From Datura wrightii (taxonomy: Eukaryota > Streptophyta > Magnoliopsida > Solanales > Solanaceae), in the NCBI GenBank assembly GCA_035772735.1, contig JASDFA010000016.1:144782501-144846500 (forward strand): 64,000 nucleotides of DNA, written 5' to 3'. Of the stretch, positions 1 to 11,233 are shown piece by piece. The translations under genes were made by a program, and so were the position numbers. The notes under the pieces were generated by a model that saw only the letters and a program-made list of their open reading frames with translations, was not told where the DNA came from and made no database searches. Each line of letters starts with the position of its first letter. Within the stretch, counting starts at the first letter, position 1.

Positions 1-920
1 GGTTGTACCTCCCGGCTTATGGGGGCCGGGTAAGGTTTGTGTGTGCTACATTATGTTTTGTTATGTTATGTCACGTCACGTTAGATACGAGTAGATCAGC
101 AGTTGAGTGATACGTCTCCAGGTATGACCCCTATTTCTTTTCAGTATAAATGAGAGAAGGTATGACTTACATTATCAGATAGTTAATCTAATTCTTCTTA
201 CTTCAGTTTCATTAGTTACATTGTTGTTTTCAGATTTTGCTTTCAGTTATTGCTTTACATACTCAGTACCAGTGGTACTGACGCCCGGTGGGGCACTGCA
301 TTACTTGCCTGCAGGTACTCATAGACGAGCAGGCGATACTACGTGATTCCTGTCAGCGATCGAGTATTCAGCTCCTGTCATCCGGAGACTGAATTTCGGA
401 GGTGTATTTCAGTTTCTTTTGTTGTATAGTACGGGTAGGTCGGGGCCCTGTCCCGATCATTTCTATTGCTATTCCTAGAGGCTTGCAGTCTGTATATATC
501 TCCCTGTGGTCAGATGAGCCGGTCGTGTGAGGCCGTGAAGTTGTATAGCTGTTAGTACTCTTTCTTTCTTTTATGTTGGCCGTGTGGGGCCATAGTTTGC
601 CAGTAGTGGTGACCTTGCCGGTCACGTAGCTTTCTCGTACTTCATGATTGGGTTATAGATAACTAGACAGCATGGTGGCCTTGTCGGCCCGCATAGGTTT
701 CCCTGAATTGATATGTTTCTGGTCAGCTGTTAGTACAGGTACAGGAGGCTATACGCCAATAGGCCGGGGGCTGTGTTTACAGCCGCTATATAGCCCTTCG
801 TTTCCAGAAATATGAGTTAGAGTCAGCCAAGCACCAGATGTACCCAAGCTTAGCAGTCCAGCAGTTCAGGTCCAGTAGGGCACCAGGTGCCAGTCATACC
901 CCCCAAGGCGGGGTGTGACA
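1..920 (+). mobile_element. 3' part of a Tekay/Del-type LTR
   Basis: This is the right-hand part of an LTR, cut by the window edge. It runs parallel to 32526-33448 of the solo LTR at 30905-33448 and ends in the same GGGGTGTGACA terminus. The sequence after 920 has no primer-binding site, so this is either a 3' LTR or a solo LTR. No coding capacity is visible. Assignment to the Tekay/Del chromovirus lineage rests on identity with the LTRs of element A, which carries the matching pol remnants. Confidence 0.85.
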
Positions 921-2185
921 GAACCAATATACCTTGCCAGGGTATAAAGGCATGGCTATGTAATCAATAAATTGATTCCCATTTGGGCTAAAGACCTATA
1001 GTGGAACGTAGTTTTTTGAACCTAGGTGTGCTGAAACCCGGCTGATTCAACTCTAAGTACTACTCCCAATTGAAATCCTAATTATAATTAACTAAACTAA
1101 TTAGCTTGAAATTGTTGTCCTAAGGCTTAGTTAGAACTACTTATCTAGAAGTGTCCTTAGAGCCTAAGGGAAATGATAATTGAAAATACTGAAAATACTT
1201 ATAAACTAATAAAGTAATAAACTGATAAACTGCATTTCTGGAAGATATACCTAGGTATACTCATAATTTGAAAATACTAACATCGATTGAAAGCATATGT
1301 GTTGAAGATTATGCTCTGATAATAATCAATGCAAAGTAGCAATTTAGACCAGCTTTGAAATCATGCAAGGTTCTACCAAAAAATCATGTAAAAATGTAGG
1401 GTCAGAAGGCATTCTATGAAATTTGAGTCAACAACATAAAAATCATATGTTATGGTTATAGAACTTGCAAGGACATTTTAAATTAAGGAATATTAATTAG
1501 CTGTCTAAAAGAGCTGTAATTCCTAATTTCATCAGGGCTAAGAATAGAGAAGGTTTTTTTAAAAATAATTTGGGGAAAAAGGATGAAAGAAATTCCCTTG
1601 TGGAATCCTCACATACCTGAAAGACGAGTCTTGTGAAGAGGCCTTAAAAATCGGAGAAGACTTGGGAAGTCCTAGCTCTAGTTCTTAAGAGGAAGTTCTG
1701 AGGTTCTACGCTTTGATTTTCTGATGATGGGAGTTAGGATATGAGGAAAATAACCTATTTCCCCCTAAATCTCCTGATTTTTCCCTCAAAATGACGTTGT
1801 TTAGGAGTTAGAAGCTTAGGATTTTATGAAAATAACCCTAGACTATCAAACTAAAATTTTTGCGGGCATAACCATGCCCAATACCATGGATCATTGGTCC
1901 AACCAAAGAACCATTAGTTCCTTCTCTTCTATGAATCATACTTTGAACATGCTCGAAAGACTAAAACAAATGATCGATACAATTAAACAATGGGTCACAT
2001 AATTCACTCATCGGTTATGGGTAATTTTTGAAATTTTTCTGAAGTTCATCACCACGGGAAAACCTACGAACTGTTGATTGTAAGAATGACTTACCATATG
2101 GTTCGTTCAATGGGTTGGTGCCATTTTCTTGCTGGTTCCTTCTTTAATTCTCGGATCTGATATTAGGATCTTTTGGGGTGTTACA
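921..2185 (-). mobile_element. probable inverted LTR fragment (O)
   Basis: An AT-rich stretch without ORFs lies between two recognisable pieces. Its right end reads GGGGTGTTACA, the reverse complement of the TGTAACACCCC start typical of chromovirus LTRs, and it cuts abruptly into the coding remnant that begins at 2186. A splice-donor-like GGTAAGT occurs on the minus strand near 2090, as in the other LTRs here. The left end abuts the LTR at 1-920, and its true terminus is not visible. No internal domain supports the call. Confidence 0.4.
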
Positions 2186-3011
2186 GAACACTACTCCAGG
2201 TCAGAGAAATAATGTAACTCTAAGGGGCCAAGTGATTCGATTTTCACTAAAATTATTCCATGAGTTCCTTGGTACGCCTTCAGAGAATTCATGGATATAC
2301 GTTCATTTGAATAAGAAACCACCTATTGTTATATCCGACACACTGTGTTGCGAGTACTCAGAAGATAGATGGACAAGGAGTGGTGGTGACACTCACTCAA
2401 CACTCCCATTGAATTACATATCCATACTGGCTTGGATGTGGGTGAAGGTTGTTTGTGCAGTGATTCTCCCAGATCAACACAAAACATATACCACTATAGA
2501 GAGAGTGATTTTTGTGTATATGCTGATAAAGGGGCTTCAAATTAAATTTGGGGTAGCAATGAGAGATAACATGCAGTGGTATAGGGACCACCTTCGATGG
2601 AGCTATTGCTATGGAAACTTTCTTACTTTTTTTGTGTATCAGCGTGGGGTTGAAGAAGAATAGGTCGATTTTCAACTACATTTAGCACGACACTTAGTAA
2701 TCCAGCTGATTGAAGTTTCCAAGGTCAAAGAGCCAGACACTATGACCGGACTCGCGCTTACCTAGGTTGAGCGTCAAGCTCTAGATGATTGTTAGAGACT
2801 ATATATTTGGCAATTCAATCTACAGTCGCGAATTGGAGTTTGTCTAGTGATCAATACTGAGATGGCCACATTGAAGAAGCAGTACCCACTGACAGAGAGT
2901 GTTACGCTGATGTGTAGAGTGGGACCAGCTTTTTCTAAGACCCTTAATGATGATTAGACTATCATATTGACTGATGAGGTGGATGATGAGGATCATGAGG
3001 ATGATGGTTGA
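2186..3011 (+). pseudogene. PF20167-type transposon protein remnant of H
   Basis: One reading frame runs from 2186 to the TGA at 3009-3011, broken by TAG stops including 2661-2663. It aligns by eye with the better ORF of element E (40183-41403). Shared features are an RGQVI segment near the start, a W-hydrophobic block with VVCAVILP, a YMLIKGL block, GVEEE, the CRVGPAF motif and an acidic Asp/Glu tail. The family is annotated as a putative plant transposon protein domain and its function is unknown. The N-terminal part is missing because fragment O cuts in at 2185. It is a dead copy. Confidence 0.75.
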
Positions 3012-4063
3012 CGAAATGGATGATGTTAATGATCGATATTTGTTCCCGACGGTGATGATGAAGCATAAAGGCCCATAAAGTTCTTTTTCTCTCCCTTAGT
3101 ACTGAAATTCTTAACCTTTGGGGACAATGCTACTGTCTATGTAAGGATAGGGGAATAGAATTTTCTTATTCTTTCTTTTGCTAGATCTTTAGAGGTTGGG
3201 TTGTGGTTTCACTTGTTTTCTTTGTGTTGTCTTAAAATTATTCTTCATATGTTGTTGAATTGTGTTTTGATGGAGTGGAAAGACTTTTATTGATATGTAA
3301 CAAGTAGTAATTGATGATTCATGTGGATACCATAATTGTGTAGGATAATTTTTGGTGTTTGGTTTGGGATTTTAGAATGTGTTCCTTGGATACTATATTT
3401 TGGTTCTTTTGTATAGGATAGTCCCTTTTGAACTGATGTTTTTTTTTCTTTTTGACATGTCATTCATAGGAAGTGAATTACCCCAATGATGGATAGATGA
3501 CGATCATCTTAAGGGAGAATTAGTCATAAGATTTTTTAGGTTAAGAAATCGTCACTTGTGAACTCTTGATATTTCACTTATGTAGAAACTAGATGGCATG
3601 GGCGTTCACTTGAATAATGCGTGAAAAGTTAAAAAATTCATTAGAGACACATAAGTTCTTTAACTTGACTCGGATGATGTGAAGGATGGGCTTTTAGGCT
3701 TAATTATTAAAATTTACTTAGTTTTATTGTGTGTGAATATGTGATCATAGGAAGCCACTTTTAGTGACGATGCCATGATCGATGAGTTGTTATTTGTGTT
3801 TTTCATTAATATGTTAACATCTAATATTTTTGCCAGTGTGTGCATAAAATAACCAAGTGTTAAAGTGTAGGACGTGATAAAGGCATTTCTTTTGATAGCC
3901 TATTTTTTTGTGTTGTGTTTAAGTTGCCCTTCCATTGCCCCTAGTTAGCTCAGTTAAGCCATAGAACCTATTTCTTTTTCTATACACATGATAAGCCTAA
4001 CCTCTTTGTTGTGTATCCCATATGAATTTAATCCAAATATGTTCTAATTCACATTGAGATAGT
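3012..4063 (+). other. 3' noncoding region of element H
   Basis: No ORF is supported here. A GGGGACAATG motif about 100 bases after the stop also follows the homologous ORF of fragment L on the other strand. Around 3483-3520 lies a block beginning CAATGATGGAT that recurs in elements D (near 12302) and E (near 41883). The rest is AT-rich and is interrupted by element A at the GATGG target. Confidence 0.6.
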
Positions 4064-4190
4064 GATGGTCTTGTACCCCGTAAAATTTCCAACACATAGA
4101 TGGCCTATTCGCGTGTTGGTTAAGAGTATTTGAAAGTTATACCTGCTAGAAAAAGGCTCGGGACAAGACCGGACGAGAAACCTGTCGAAC

Positions 4191-4275
4191 CATCACAGAA
4201 GGAGCCGGGCCAGAGCCCCTCCGCGATGGCAACGTGTCACGTAGGTGGAGCCTCCGCGTTGGCTCTGTGACACGT
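4191..4275. repeat. paired palindromes in the A LTR
   Basis: Two adjacent inverted repeats. The second has arms CGTGTCAC (4233-4240) and GTGACACG (4267-4274). The first is clearer in the 3' LTR, where CCATCGCGGA (18168-18177) faces TCCGCGATGG (18198-18207). A closely related palindrome occurs in the LTRs of Athila-type elements D and E. Confidence 0.85.
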
Positions 4276-5084
4276 TGGCCCTGTCTAGGCCCAACTATGT
4301 AAGCCCTCCACTTCAGTTTTAAAAGTTATTTTTCATATAATTTCCAGTAAGGTCGAGGTAAAACAGAGGGAGACGAGGTTTCTTGATAATTTCCTTCCGA
4401 TTACGTCGTCAAACGCGGTCCAAACTAAACTTAACTCCACATACCAAGGTATTAAGCAGTAAGGAGCACTCCTACAGATTTAGTTTCATGAAATTCGGCC
4501 AGCGAATTGTCGTGCTACCGAACTAAGGTAAGTGGAATTGCTCCAAATTAGTGTCAATATACTCCTAGCCTTAAAGTAAATATTTCTCCCTTCTGGACTC
4601 TCGAGAAATAGCGAGTTTTTGACCATCTTTCGATAAGCCAAAGTTTAGGCTATAAATATATCGAAAGTGACATTTTCTTTCAGAATATTGGTGTATTTGG
4701 TTCTAATTGACATGTATATGAATGTAGTTGGGAGAAACAGCAGAAGTACCGACTGAAATCACATCGGTCAGTTGGGTACTCAAAAACCAGGTATGTAAAG
4801 GTATTCTTTCGATAAGCCAGGAAGTACAGTCTAGAAAGTAAATATAATAAAGGCTATTAACGGATACCCAGCATACAAGAATGATTTCAGTACAATTTCC
4901 AGCAAGCATGCTAGTATATCATTATGTATCATGCGATAATTAGAATAACGGATAGTTAGATGATTTTAGGTAGTAATGTGCTATCCGCTAGTAACCCGGC
5001 ATGTTCTTACGTAATACCCAGAATGGAAGTTGTAATAGCAGTATAATGAATTAGCAAGATTATAGATATTATGTACTACATTTG

Positions 5085-5202
5085 TTGAGATTGTATCCGG
5101 TAATAGATGGCACATTTTATATTATTGAGCTACATCCAGTTATAGATGGCACATTTTATATTATTGAGCTATATCCAGTTATAGATGGCATGTTCTATGT
5201 TA
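5085..5202 (+). repeat. 39-40 bp tandem repeat, three units
   Basis: Units start at 5085, 5125 and 5164 with TTGAG and contain a TATAGATGGCA-like core. The 3' LTR has only two units (18951-19029), so the array changed length after the two LTRs were copied. Confidence 0.9.
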
Positions 5203-6856
5203 TTGAGTTATATCCATATGTAATCAGATCAGTAATCAGGTATAGACATAGCTCCAGATACAAATGTAGCTCCAGAAATAGATATGTCTCTAGAAACTGA
5301 TATAGCTTCAGATCACGGATAACAATAATCAGATAAATAGATAAGGGCCAAGTAGCAGTTAGTCCAGCAATCAGAAATAGTGTAAAGTAGGATATGGGAT
5401 AAGTTGTTTAATATGGATTGGCCGTGAAATAAAAGAAGAGAATATGATTAGTATTTTTCATTTGAGCATGCTTGTTGTATATGTGTTTTGCATGTTGAGA
5501 CTTGTTATGGCATGTGGGTGTCTTTTAGCATCCCCCCCCCCGCCCCTAGGTTATAGCTGTGTTGATACCAGATTTAGATACCGCCCCCGGCTGGGCGATG
5601 CCGTCCGCCTAGAGGACGATGATGGCCGACTACCATAATAATACGGTCCAGATTACCCTGCTTGCAGGGGCAGTTCAGTTTACTCTGTGCAGAGCCAAAT
5701 TACCCTGTTTATAGGGGCAGACTACTCTGTTTGCGTTTGTGGCCGGGGGCAGTTTTAGATGCAGATTTTTATAAAATTACCCTGTCGCGTGTTTACACCC
5801 AGGGGCAGTTTCAATCACAGATACAGCAGCAGATTACCCCATTGAGCGCTTGCACCCAGAGGCAGGAGTCTTCGGACTCAGACACAGTTCATTGTCAGAG
5901 GCCAAGGCTTGAGCTACGTACCCAAGGGGGCCAGTAGGAGGAGCTCACAGTTATTAGATGAGTGGAGTGACTTATTTTTGGTTGGTTTAGACCCGGGTAG
6001 GGGTAAATAGATTGTTTTGTTGGTTAGCACCTTCTGGCTTATGGGGGTCAGTCAGGTATTGTGTGTATTTATATGTATATCTATATGTGCTAGCAGATAC
6101 TGATAAAAGTAGGATGACACGTCGTCATGTACGCCTAGTTTAGTTACAGAATAGGCAAACTCTCCCTAGTTATCCTCAGCTAGATAGACTCAGTTACTTC
6201 CTGCTTGTATTTCATGTTATTGTTGTTACCCATTTCAGTTGTATGTTTCAGCTTGCTTTACATGCTTGGTACCTTTGGTACTGACGCCCGTGGGGGCGCT
6301 GCGTTGCTTGCCTGCAGGTACACATAGATGAGGAGTCGATCCCTCGTGATCCAGTGAGCAGAGTTGTCAGCTCCTATCCTCCGGAGCTAGAAAGTCAGAG
6401 GTTGCTCCTATTTCCTTTTTGATTACAGTTTGTGTAGGTCGAGGCCCTGTCCCGACCATTCTATTATTACTTCCTAGAGGCTTGCAGTCTGATGTTTCCT
6501 GTGGTGGTGGAGCCGGTCGTGTGGGGCCGTGCATGTATATATGTGTTTAGTTGTTGATGTTGGTCGTGTGGGGCCTTCTTATTATTATAGTTAGTGACAA
6601 TGTCGGTCACAAATGTGAATAGCAGTTGCTTCTGATTATAGTGTCGTTGTTCTAGTTAGCTGTTGTGCATTGTAGGTGACTATAGGCCTAATCGGCCGGG
6701 GCTGTATTTACAACCGCTATATAGCCGGTTCGTTTCTTGAATTAGAGCCAGAGTCAGCCAAAGCACCACATGTGCTCAGGCTGGACCGTTTAGAAGCCCA
6801 GAGTCAAGCAGGCACCAGGTGCCCGTCATACCCCCCAAGGTGGGGTGTGACAAACT

Positions 6857-6869
6857 TGGTATCAAAGCA
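6857..6869 (+). other. primer-binding site of A (tRNA-Met type)
   Basis: TGGTATCAAAGC begins 4 bases after the LTR end. The initiator tRNA-Met complement normally reads TGGTATCAGAGC, so there is one G-to-A change. The same site in element B is intact. Confidence 0.9.
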
Positions 6870-7061
6870 GTTCGTGTCCCAGGGAGTCTGCAAGCCGTGC
6901 TAAGTAGAGTCTTGTCTATGGATGTGTTATGCACCACATAGTATAGGCAGGAGGCTGCGAGGCATAATAGGATGGTTACCCTTCTTTCATACTCAGTCGT
7001 GCCATAGCACAGTACAGTATAGGATCGAGTTCTTAAAACTTATCATATTCTTTGTCTACAG

Positions 7062-8460
7062 ATAAAACTGGCAGATCAGTGGCACCCTGCTACAGGCAGG
7101 AGATTAGATACAGCGGCAGGCGAAGGCACCAGCAGGATGCCTCACTTACAGCCAGATTCAGCCCGGTCTAAGGGCGAACCCTCCCAGTAGTCTCCGCCTC
7201 ACCAGACACCGTTTGAGGCAGCACCGCCTCCCACAGCTCCTGCACCCATTTCATCTGATCAGGAGCTACGTAGTGAAGTGGTTATTTTAACCCAGATGCT
7301 AGCTACTCAGCGTCAGCCAGTACCACCTGTAGCAGTAGAATCTCTAGGTAGGCCAGGTAGTTCTAGGGTTAGAGAATTCTTGGCATTAGGACCCTCTCAG
7401 TTTACAGGGTCAGATTCAGCAGAGGACCCCAGGATTTTCTAGACCAGATGTAGAGAATTTTTCGGGTTATACATGTGACCCTTACAGAATCAGTTTAGCT
7501 GGCAGTGTTTCGGTTGCGGGACATAGCTGTATTGTGGTACGAGAGTTAGGAAAGCTCTTGAGCGAGAGATGTTACCCCTTCGACCTGGTCCAGCTTCTCG
7601 GAGGCCTTCCTGGACCACTACTTACCCCGAGAGGTCAGACACGCCCGGATAGACCAGTTCTTACACTTAGAGCAGGAGGCTAGGAGCGTCCGTGAGTATT
7701 CTTTACAGTTCGACTCCTTAGCCTGCTATGCTCCAGCATTTGTGGACACCATGTCATCCAGAGTCCATCGCTTTATTATCGGCCTGAATTCAGATTACAT
7801 AGAGACGTGCATGACGGCTACTTTGAGAGAGGACATGTACATAGCCAGGGTATAGGCCTTCGCACAGACAATTGAGGGCCTGAGACAGCGGCAGCGGGGC
7901 GATAGGCAGGCGACTTCAAAGTAGCGCTGTAGAAACAGACCCGCTGAGATTCAGGGGGGAATCCCTAAGGGGCCGAGACCACAGTTTTCAGATAGGCCGC
8001 CCAGATCTTTACCTCCGGTACAGCAGCAGAGAGGCAGATTTGTTCGCCGGAGTCAGTCAGAGTCCGGTAACAGTTTACGGATAGGAGCATTACCTCAGCA
8101 GCAGAGGGCAGAGCAGAGTAGGTTTGCACCTACCCCTTGTCCTATATGGCACCGACCCCATTCTGGAGCCTGCAGGCAAGGCTTCTCAAGGTGCTATTAC
8201 TGCGGACAGGAAGGGCATTTAATGAGAGATTGTCCAGCCAGAGGATAGGGTAGCCGGGATAGTCTGGATAGAACATTAACGAGGCCACGAGCTCCAGCAG
8301 CCTCAGCAGGGCGCAGACCCTCAGGTTCAGCAAATAGGGGCCGAGGTAGATCAGGAGCCTCTGGCTAAGGTGCAGGCCCCAGCTGTACCTATGGATTACC
8401 AGGGAGGCAAGATTCAGAGGCATCTCCGGACGTGGTCACATGTATATTGATTATCTGCTC
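7062..8460 (+). pseudogene. gag: gag pseudogene of element A
   Basis: Translation gives pieces of a chromovirus Gag. A leader ends with a good splice-acceptor-like TTTGTCTACAG at 7051-7061. A proline-rich segment with SSRVREFLALGPSQFTG is followed by a broken capsid region. A CCHC zinc knuckle (CYYCGQEGHLMRDC) lies at 8192-8233. Several stops and at least one frameshift interrupt it, and no intact start is visible. Gag would form the cytoplasmic particle that packages the element RNA. This copy cannot make a full protein. Confidence 0.85.
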
Positions 8461-8464
8461 ATAA

Positions 8465-9179
8465 CCTATTTATGTATTGATTGATCCTGTATCTACCTTG
8501 TCATATATTACACCATTTGTGGCCCGGATGTTGGGTATCAAACCAGAATTGCTTCAGCAGCCCTTTTCAGTGCTTATACCGGTCGGTGACTCGATTACAG
8601 CTATAAGAGTTTACCGGGGACGTACGGTAGAGGTTGCTGATCGCCAGACCACAGTAGACCTGATAGAACTTGAGATGGTCGACTTCGATGCCATTATGGG
8701 TATGGACTGGTTAGTGCCATGCTATGCCAATTTAGAATGTTGGACCAAGACGGTCCGATTTCACTTTCCGGGGGAAGCAGTGCGAGAATGGAAAGCGAGC
8801 ACAGCTACGCCAAAAGGTAGGTTTATTTCCTACCTTCAGGCGAGAAAATTAATAGCAAAGGGATGTATTTACCACCTAGTTAGAGTCCAGGACGTTCGGG
8901 TGGAACCTCCGACTTTTCAGTCTGTTCCAGTGGTCAATGGATTCCCTGACGTATTTCCAGATGAGTTGCCTGGTATCCCTCCCGAAAGGGAGATAGATTT
9001 TGCAATTGACTTGTTGCCAGGGACTCGACCTATATCCATTCCCCCGTATCGCATGGCACTAGCTGAGCTTAGAGAGTTGAAAGAGCAGTTAAAAGATTTG
9101 CTCGACAAAGGCTTTATCAGGCCTAGTACTTCCTCGTGGGGTGTGCCAATTCTGTTTGTAAGAAAGAAAGATGGCTCAC
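8465..9179 (+). pseudogene. pol: protease and N-terminal RT of element A (pol part 1)
   Basis: The open frame starts with an aspartic protease segment whose active-site region reads LIDPVSTLSY; family members usually have Gly where this has Val. It continues through FDAIMGMDWL into the RT N-terminus (DVFPDELPGIPP, then FIRPSTSSWGVPILFVRKKDGS). Element D is inserted directly after the KKDGS codons, at target CTCAC. The frame visible beyond 9180 is LTR sequence of D, not RT. The RT continues at 15125. Confidence 0.9.
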
Positions 9180-10614
9180 TGATCACGGGCAAAAATAGGA
9201 TGCCTGAGATATGCTTTGTGACTTAAATTAGTCTTGTTTATCTAAGTAATTTTATACAATTTCATGTAATTTTATATGAATGTGAGGATAAGTGCTAACC
9301 AACATGATTAGCCTTTGTTTTGTAGGTTTTGATTACTTTTGAGTAACTAATCCACGAGTTGGTGAAATAGAGGCTTGGAAACGGAATTAACCCGCGAACG
9401 TCGGCAAAGAGGAGGCACAAAATAGCCCACCTGCGCATCAGCAACGTGCCACGGCAGGCAGGCTGATCACAACAGCCCACCTGCACATTGGCAACGTGCC
9501 AAAACAGGTTGGCTGCGCGACAATGAGGTGTCAACGCGGTGCCTAAGCAGCGTGACACGCTGCCAACGCCGCAGGGTGCTGCCGAGGCCAATTTCGGGTG
9601 ATTTCCAGAGAGCTTTCGCGTCAGTGGCGTGTCACGGAGGCAGTGCTCCGCGATGCACTCCGTGACACGTTGCTTGTTATTCCGGGAAAAAGTCCCACTA
9701 CTATAAATAGCACACATAGGTTTTATTTGAGATATTCTGACTTGGTGGAGTAAGAACGTGGGTTACAGGCAGTTGAGGAGACGAAATTATCAGGGTTTTT
9801 CTCTCTTTCCTTCTCCTTGTATTCAATTGCTTGTATGTTTAACACTCATTTAATGATGTTTAATCCACAAATGAGTGGCTAATTCATCTTCTTGCTGAGG
9901 TTATGAACACTTGTAATGAAATGTGATCATTGATTCTTTGGTTTTTCATCTTTTCTTCCGTGGTTGTTCTATTAATTCTTGTTCTTACTGCATTAATGTG
10001 TGGCCTACGTTAATGTACATCTAAAAAGTCCGGTTTCACTCGAGAGAGAAAGAAATTGGAAAGTTGTGAATTAATAGGATATGATATTTTCTTAGTTTGG
10101 GAAAATTGAGAATTGATTTACTTTCAGGATAGAAATATACCTGAAAGTCGTATTAGTCAATTTAGGAACCGGGTTTGTATGGCTAGAACATGTATTGCAT
10201 TTAATCACAGAAATGTAGGTGGATGGTTCATGATTCTTAAGTGGGGTTAAATATGAGAGTTTTAATCTCTTGGCAATAGTTCTTGGCTAGCAACCGGAGG
10301 AAAAGACTAACCAAATTATGTCGATAATTAATTTCATTACATGTTCATTTAACCTCAGCATGCTCTCATTCATAGTTCAGACTCACATTAGATAGTTGTT
10401 TTAGATTTAGCATAAAAATTATAAATTAAAATACCAAACTTTTGGTTACACTGTTGTCTGCATTTCTAGAATTAAAATATAGTACACTTGAGCAGATTGC
10501 ACTTCATCCCAGTCCCTGTGGGATCGATACTTGGCTTACTTAAGACACTTTACTACTTGTTCGACCACGTGCACTTGCGTGTAGTTATATACCCATATAA
10601 CAAACGACCGAACA
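9180..10614 (+). repeat. 5' LTR of element D
   Basis: Starts TGATCACGGGC and ends CGACCGAACA. U3 carries a 12-bp-arm palindrome (9628-9639 / 9658-9669) followed 32 bases later by TATAAATA at 9702-9709. Near the right end is the CCCTGTGGGATCGA motif seen in Athila LTRs. Confidence 0.92.
9628..9709 (+). promoter_or_regulatory. U3 palindrome plus TATA box of D
   Basis: CGTGTCACGGAG and its reverse complement CTCCGTGACACG are perfect 12-bp arms separated by 18 bases. A TATAAATA box follows. The arrangement repeats in the 3' LTR (arms 14138-14149 and 14168-14179) and in element E. Promoter function is inferred from position. Confidence 0.75.
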
Positions 10615-10620
10615 AGTTTT

Positions 10621-10638
10621 TGGCGCCGTTGCCGGGGA
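10621..10638 (+). other. primer-binding site of D (tRNA-Asp type)
   Basis: TGGCGCCGTTGCCGGGGA, 18 bases that would pair with the 3' end of plant tRNA-Asp. It starts 6 bases after the LTR. This primer is characteristic of Athila-type elements. Confidence 0.9.
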
Positions 10639-10769
10639 CTGGCAATTGGTGAAATTTTCTTAAGTGTAAATTTACTATATTTTTTTCTAAGTGCTGACAA
10701 TTTGGTCTTAGTGTTTGCTTTAATTCTTTTTCATTTTATTTTTTTTCTTTTTCGGATACCCTTATTGAC

Positions 10770-11179
10770 ATGACATCATGGAATACAATTGGTATAAACG
10801 GTGGATACTCATATTTTAGTGAATCTTGTCTGAATTGCGGAGGACACCACTCGTGGAAACACTGTAACACTTGCAATATATGTGGTGGTCAAGATGGCCA
10901 TTGGGATGGCTGTCCGAATGCATATTACCCTCCCCCAAGCCCCTACTATGATCCTTCTGTTGTTTTTGCTGAATATAGGCATGCTGAAAATGAGGACTTG
11001 GGATGCCAAGTTCAAATAGAAGACATGTTGAAACAACTTCTGGAGCAATCAGAAGCAATGAAGGAGGCGATGGCAGTATTGAGAATTTAGCAAAAAGAGA
11101 ATGCAGAGGCTCTAGAAAGGATGAGCGTCAAATTCACGGAGATGATTGCTGAGGCTGAAGCTTGTGATAAATTGCAGTA
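10770..11179 (+). pseudogene. Cys/His-rich ORF1 of D, one in-frame stop
   Basis: I do not recognise this protein. It starts at ATG 10770 and reads 106 residues to a TAG at 11088-11090. The same frame then continues about 30 residues to the stop at 11177-11179, so the TAG may be a recent nonsense mutation. Residues 19-50 hold paired CxxC-type motifs (CLNCGGHHSWKHC, then CNICGG) that could bind zinc, followed by a Pro/Tyr-rich stretch and a Glu/Leu-rich segment that may be helical. Its place behind the primer site is that of gag. It may be a reduced Gag with nucleocapsid-like fingers; that is inference. Confidence 0.55.
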
Positions 11180-11233
11180 ACAGTTTTAGCCGATATTCAA
11201 GAGGAACTACAAGAGGAAGACAAGGGTGAATCT

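Larger units (their letters stand above)
4069..6852 (+). repeat. 5' LTR of element A
   Basis: A 2784-bp LTR. The first dinucleotide is decayed from TG to TC, and the end is GGGGTGTGACA. The matching start in the 3' LTR at 18047 is TGTTGTACCCC. It contains a promoter-proximal palindrome pair (4191-4275), a TATA-like sequence near 4294, a splice-donor consensus at 4528, a 39-bp tandem array (5085-5202) and repeated ATTACCCTGTTT-type motifs around 5650-5850. ORFs seen in it (for example 5662-5937) have no family support. Confidence 0.93.

Noticed and set aside
2186..4063. Host gene for the 161-residue ORF
   Set aside because: It aligns with the transposon-encoded ORF of E and is followed by the same element-type 3' noncoding blocks.
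5662..5937. ORF inside the 5' LTR of A
   Set aside because: It is not kept open in the 3' LTR copy and has no recognisable motif, so it is chance reading of noncoding LTR repeats.
8142..8423. Minus-strand ORF opposite the gag zinc knuckle of A
   Set aside because: Antisense shadow of gag. The plus strand encodes the CCHC motif.
9180..9226. Continuation of the RT of A past KKDGS
   Set aside because: The frame stays open by chance into the LTR of D. The true RT continues at 15125 after the CTCAC duplication.
10621..10638. tRNA gene fragment
   Set aside because: Only the 3' complement of tRNA-Asp is present, directly after an LTR: it is a primer-binding site.
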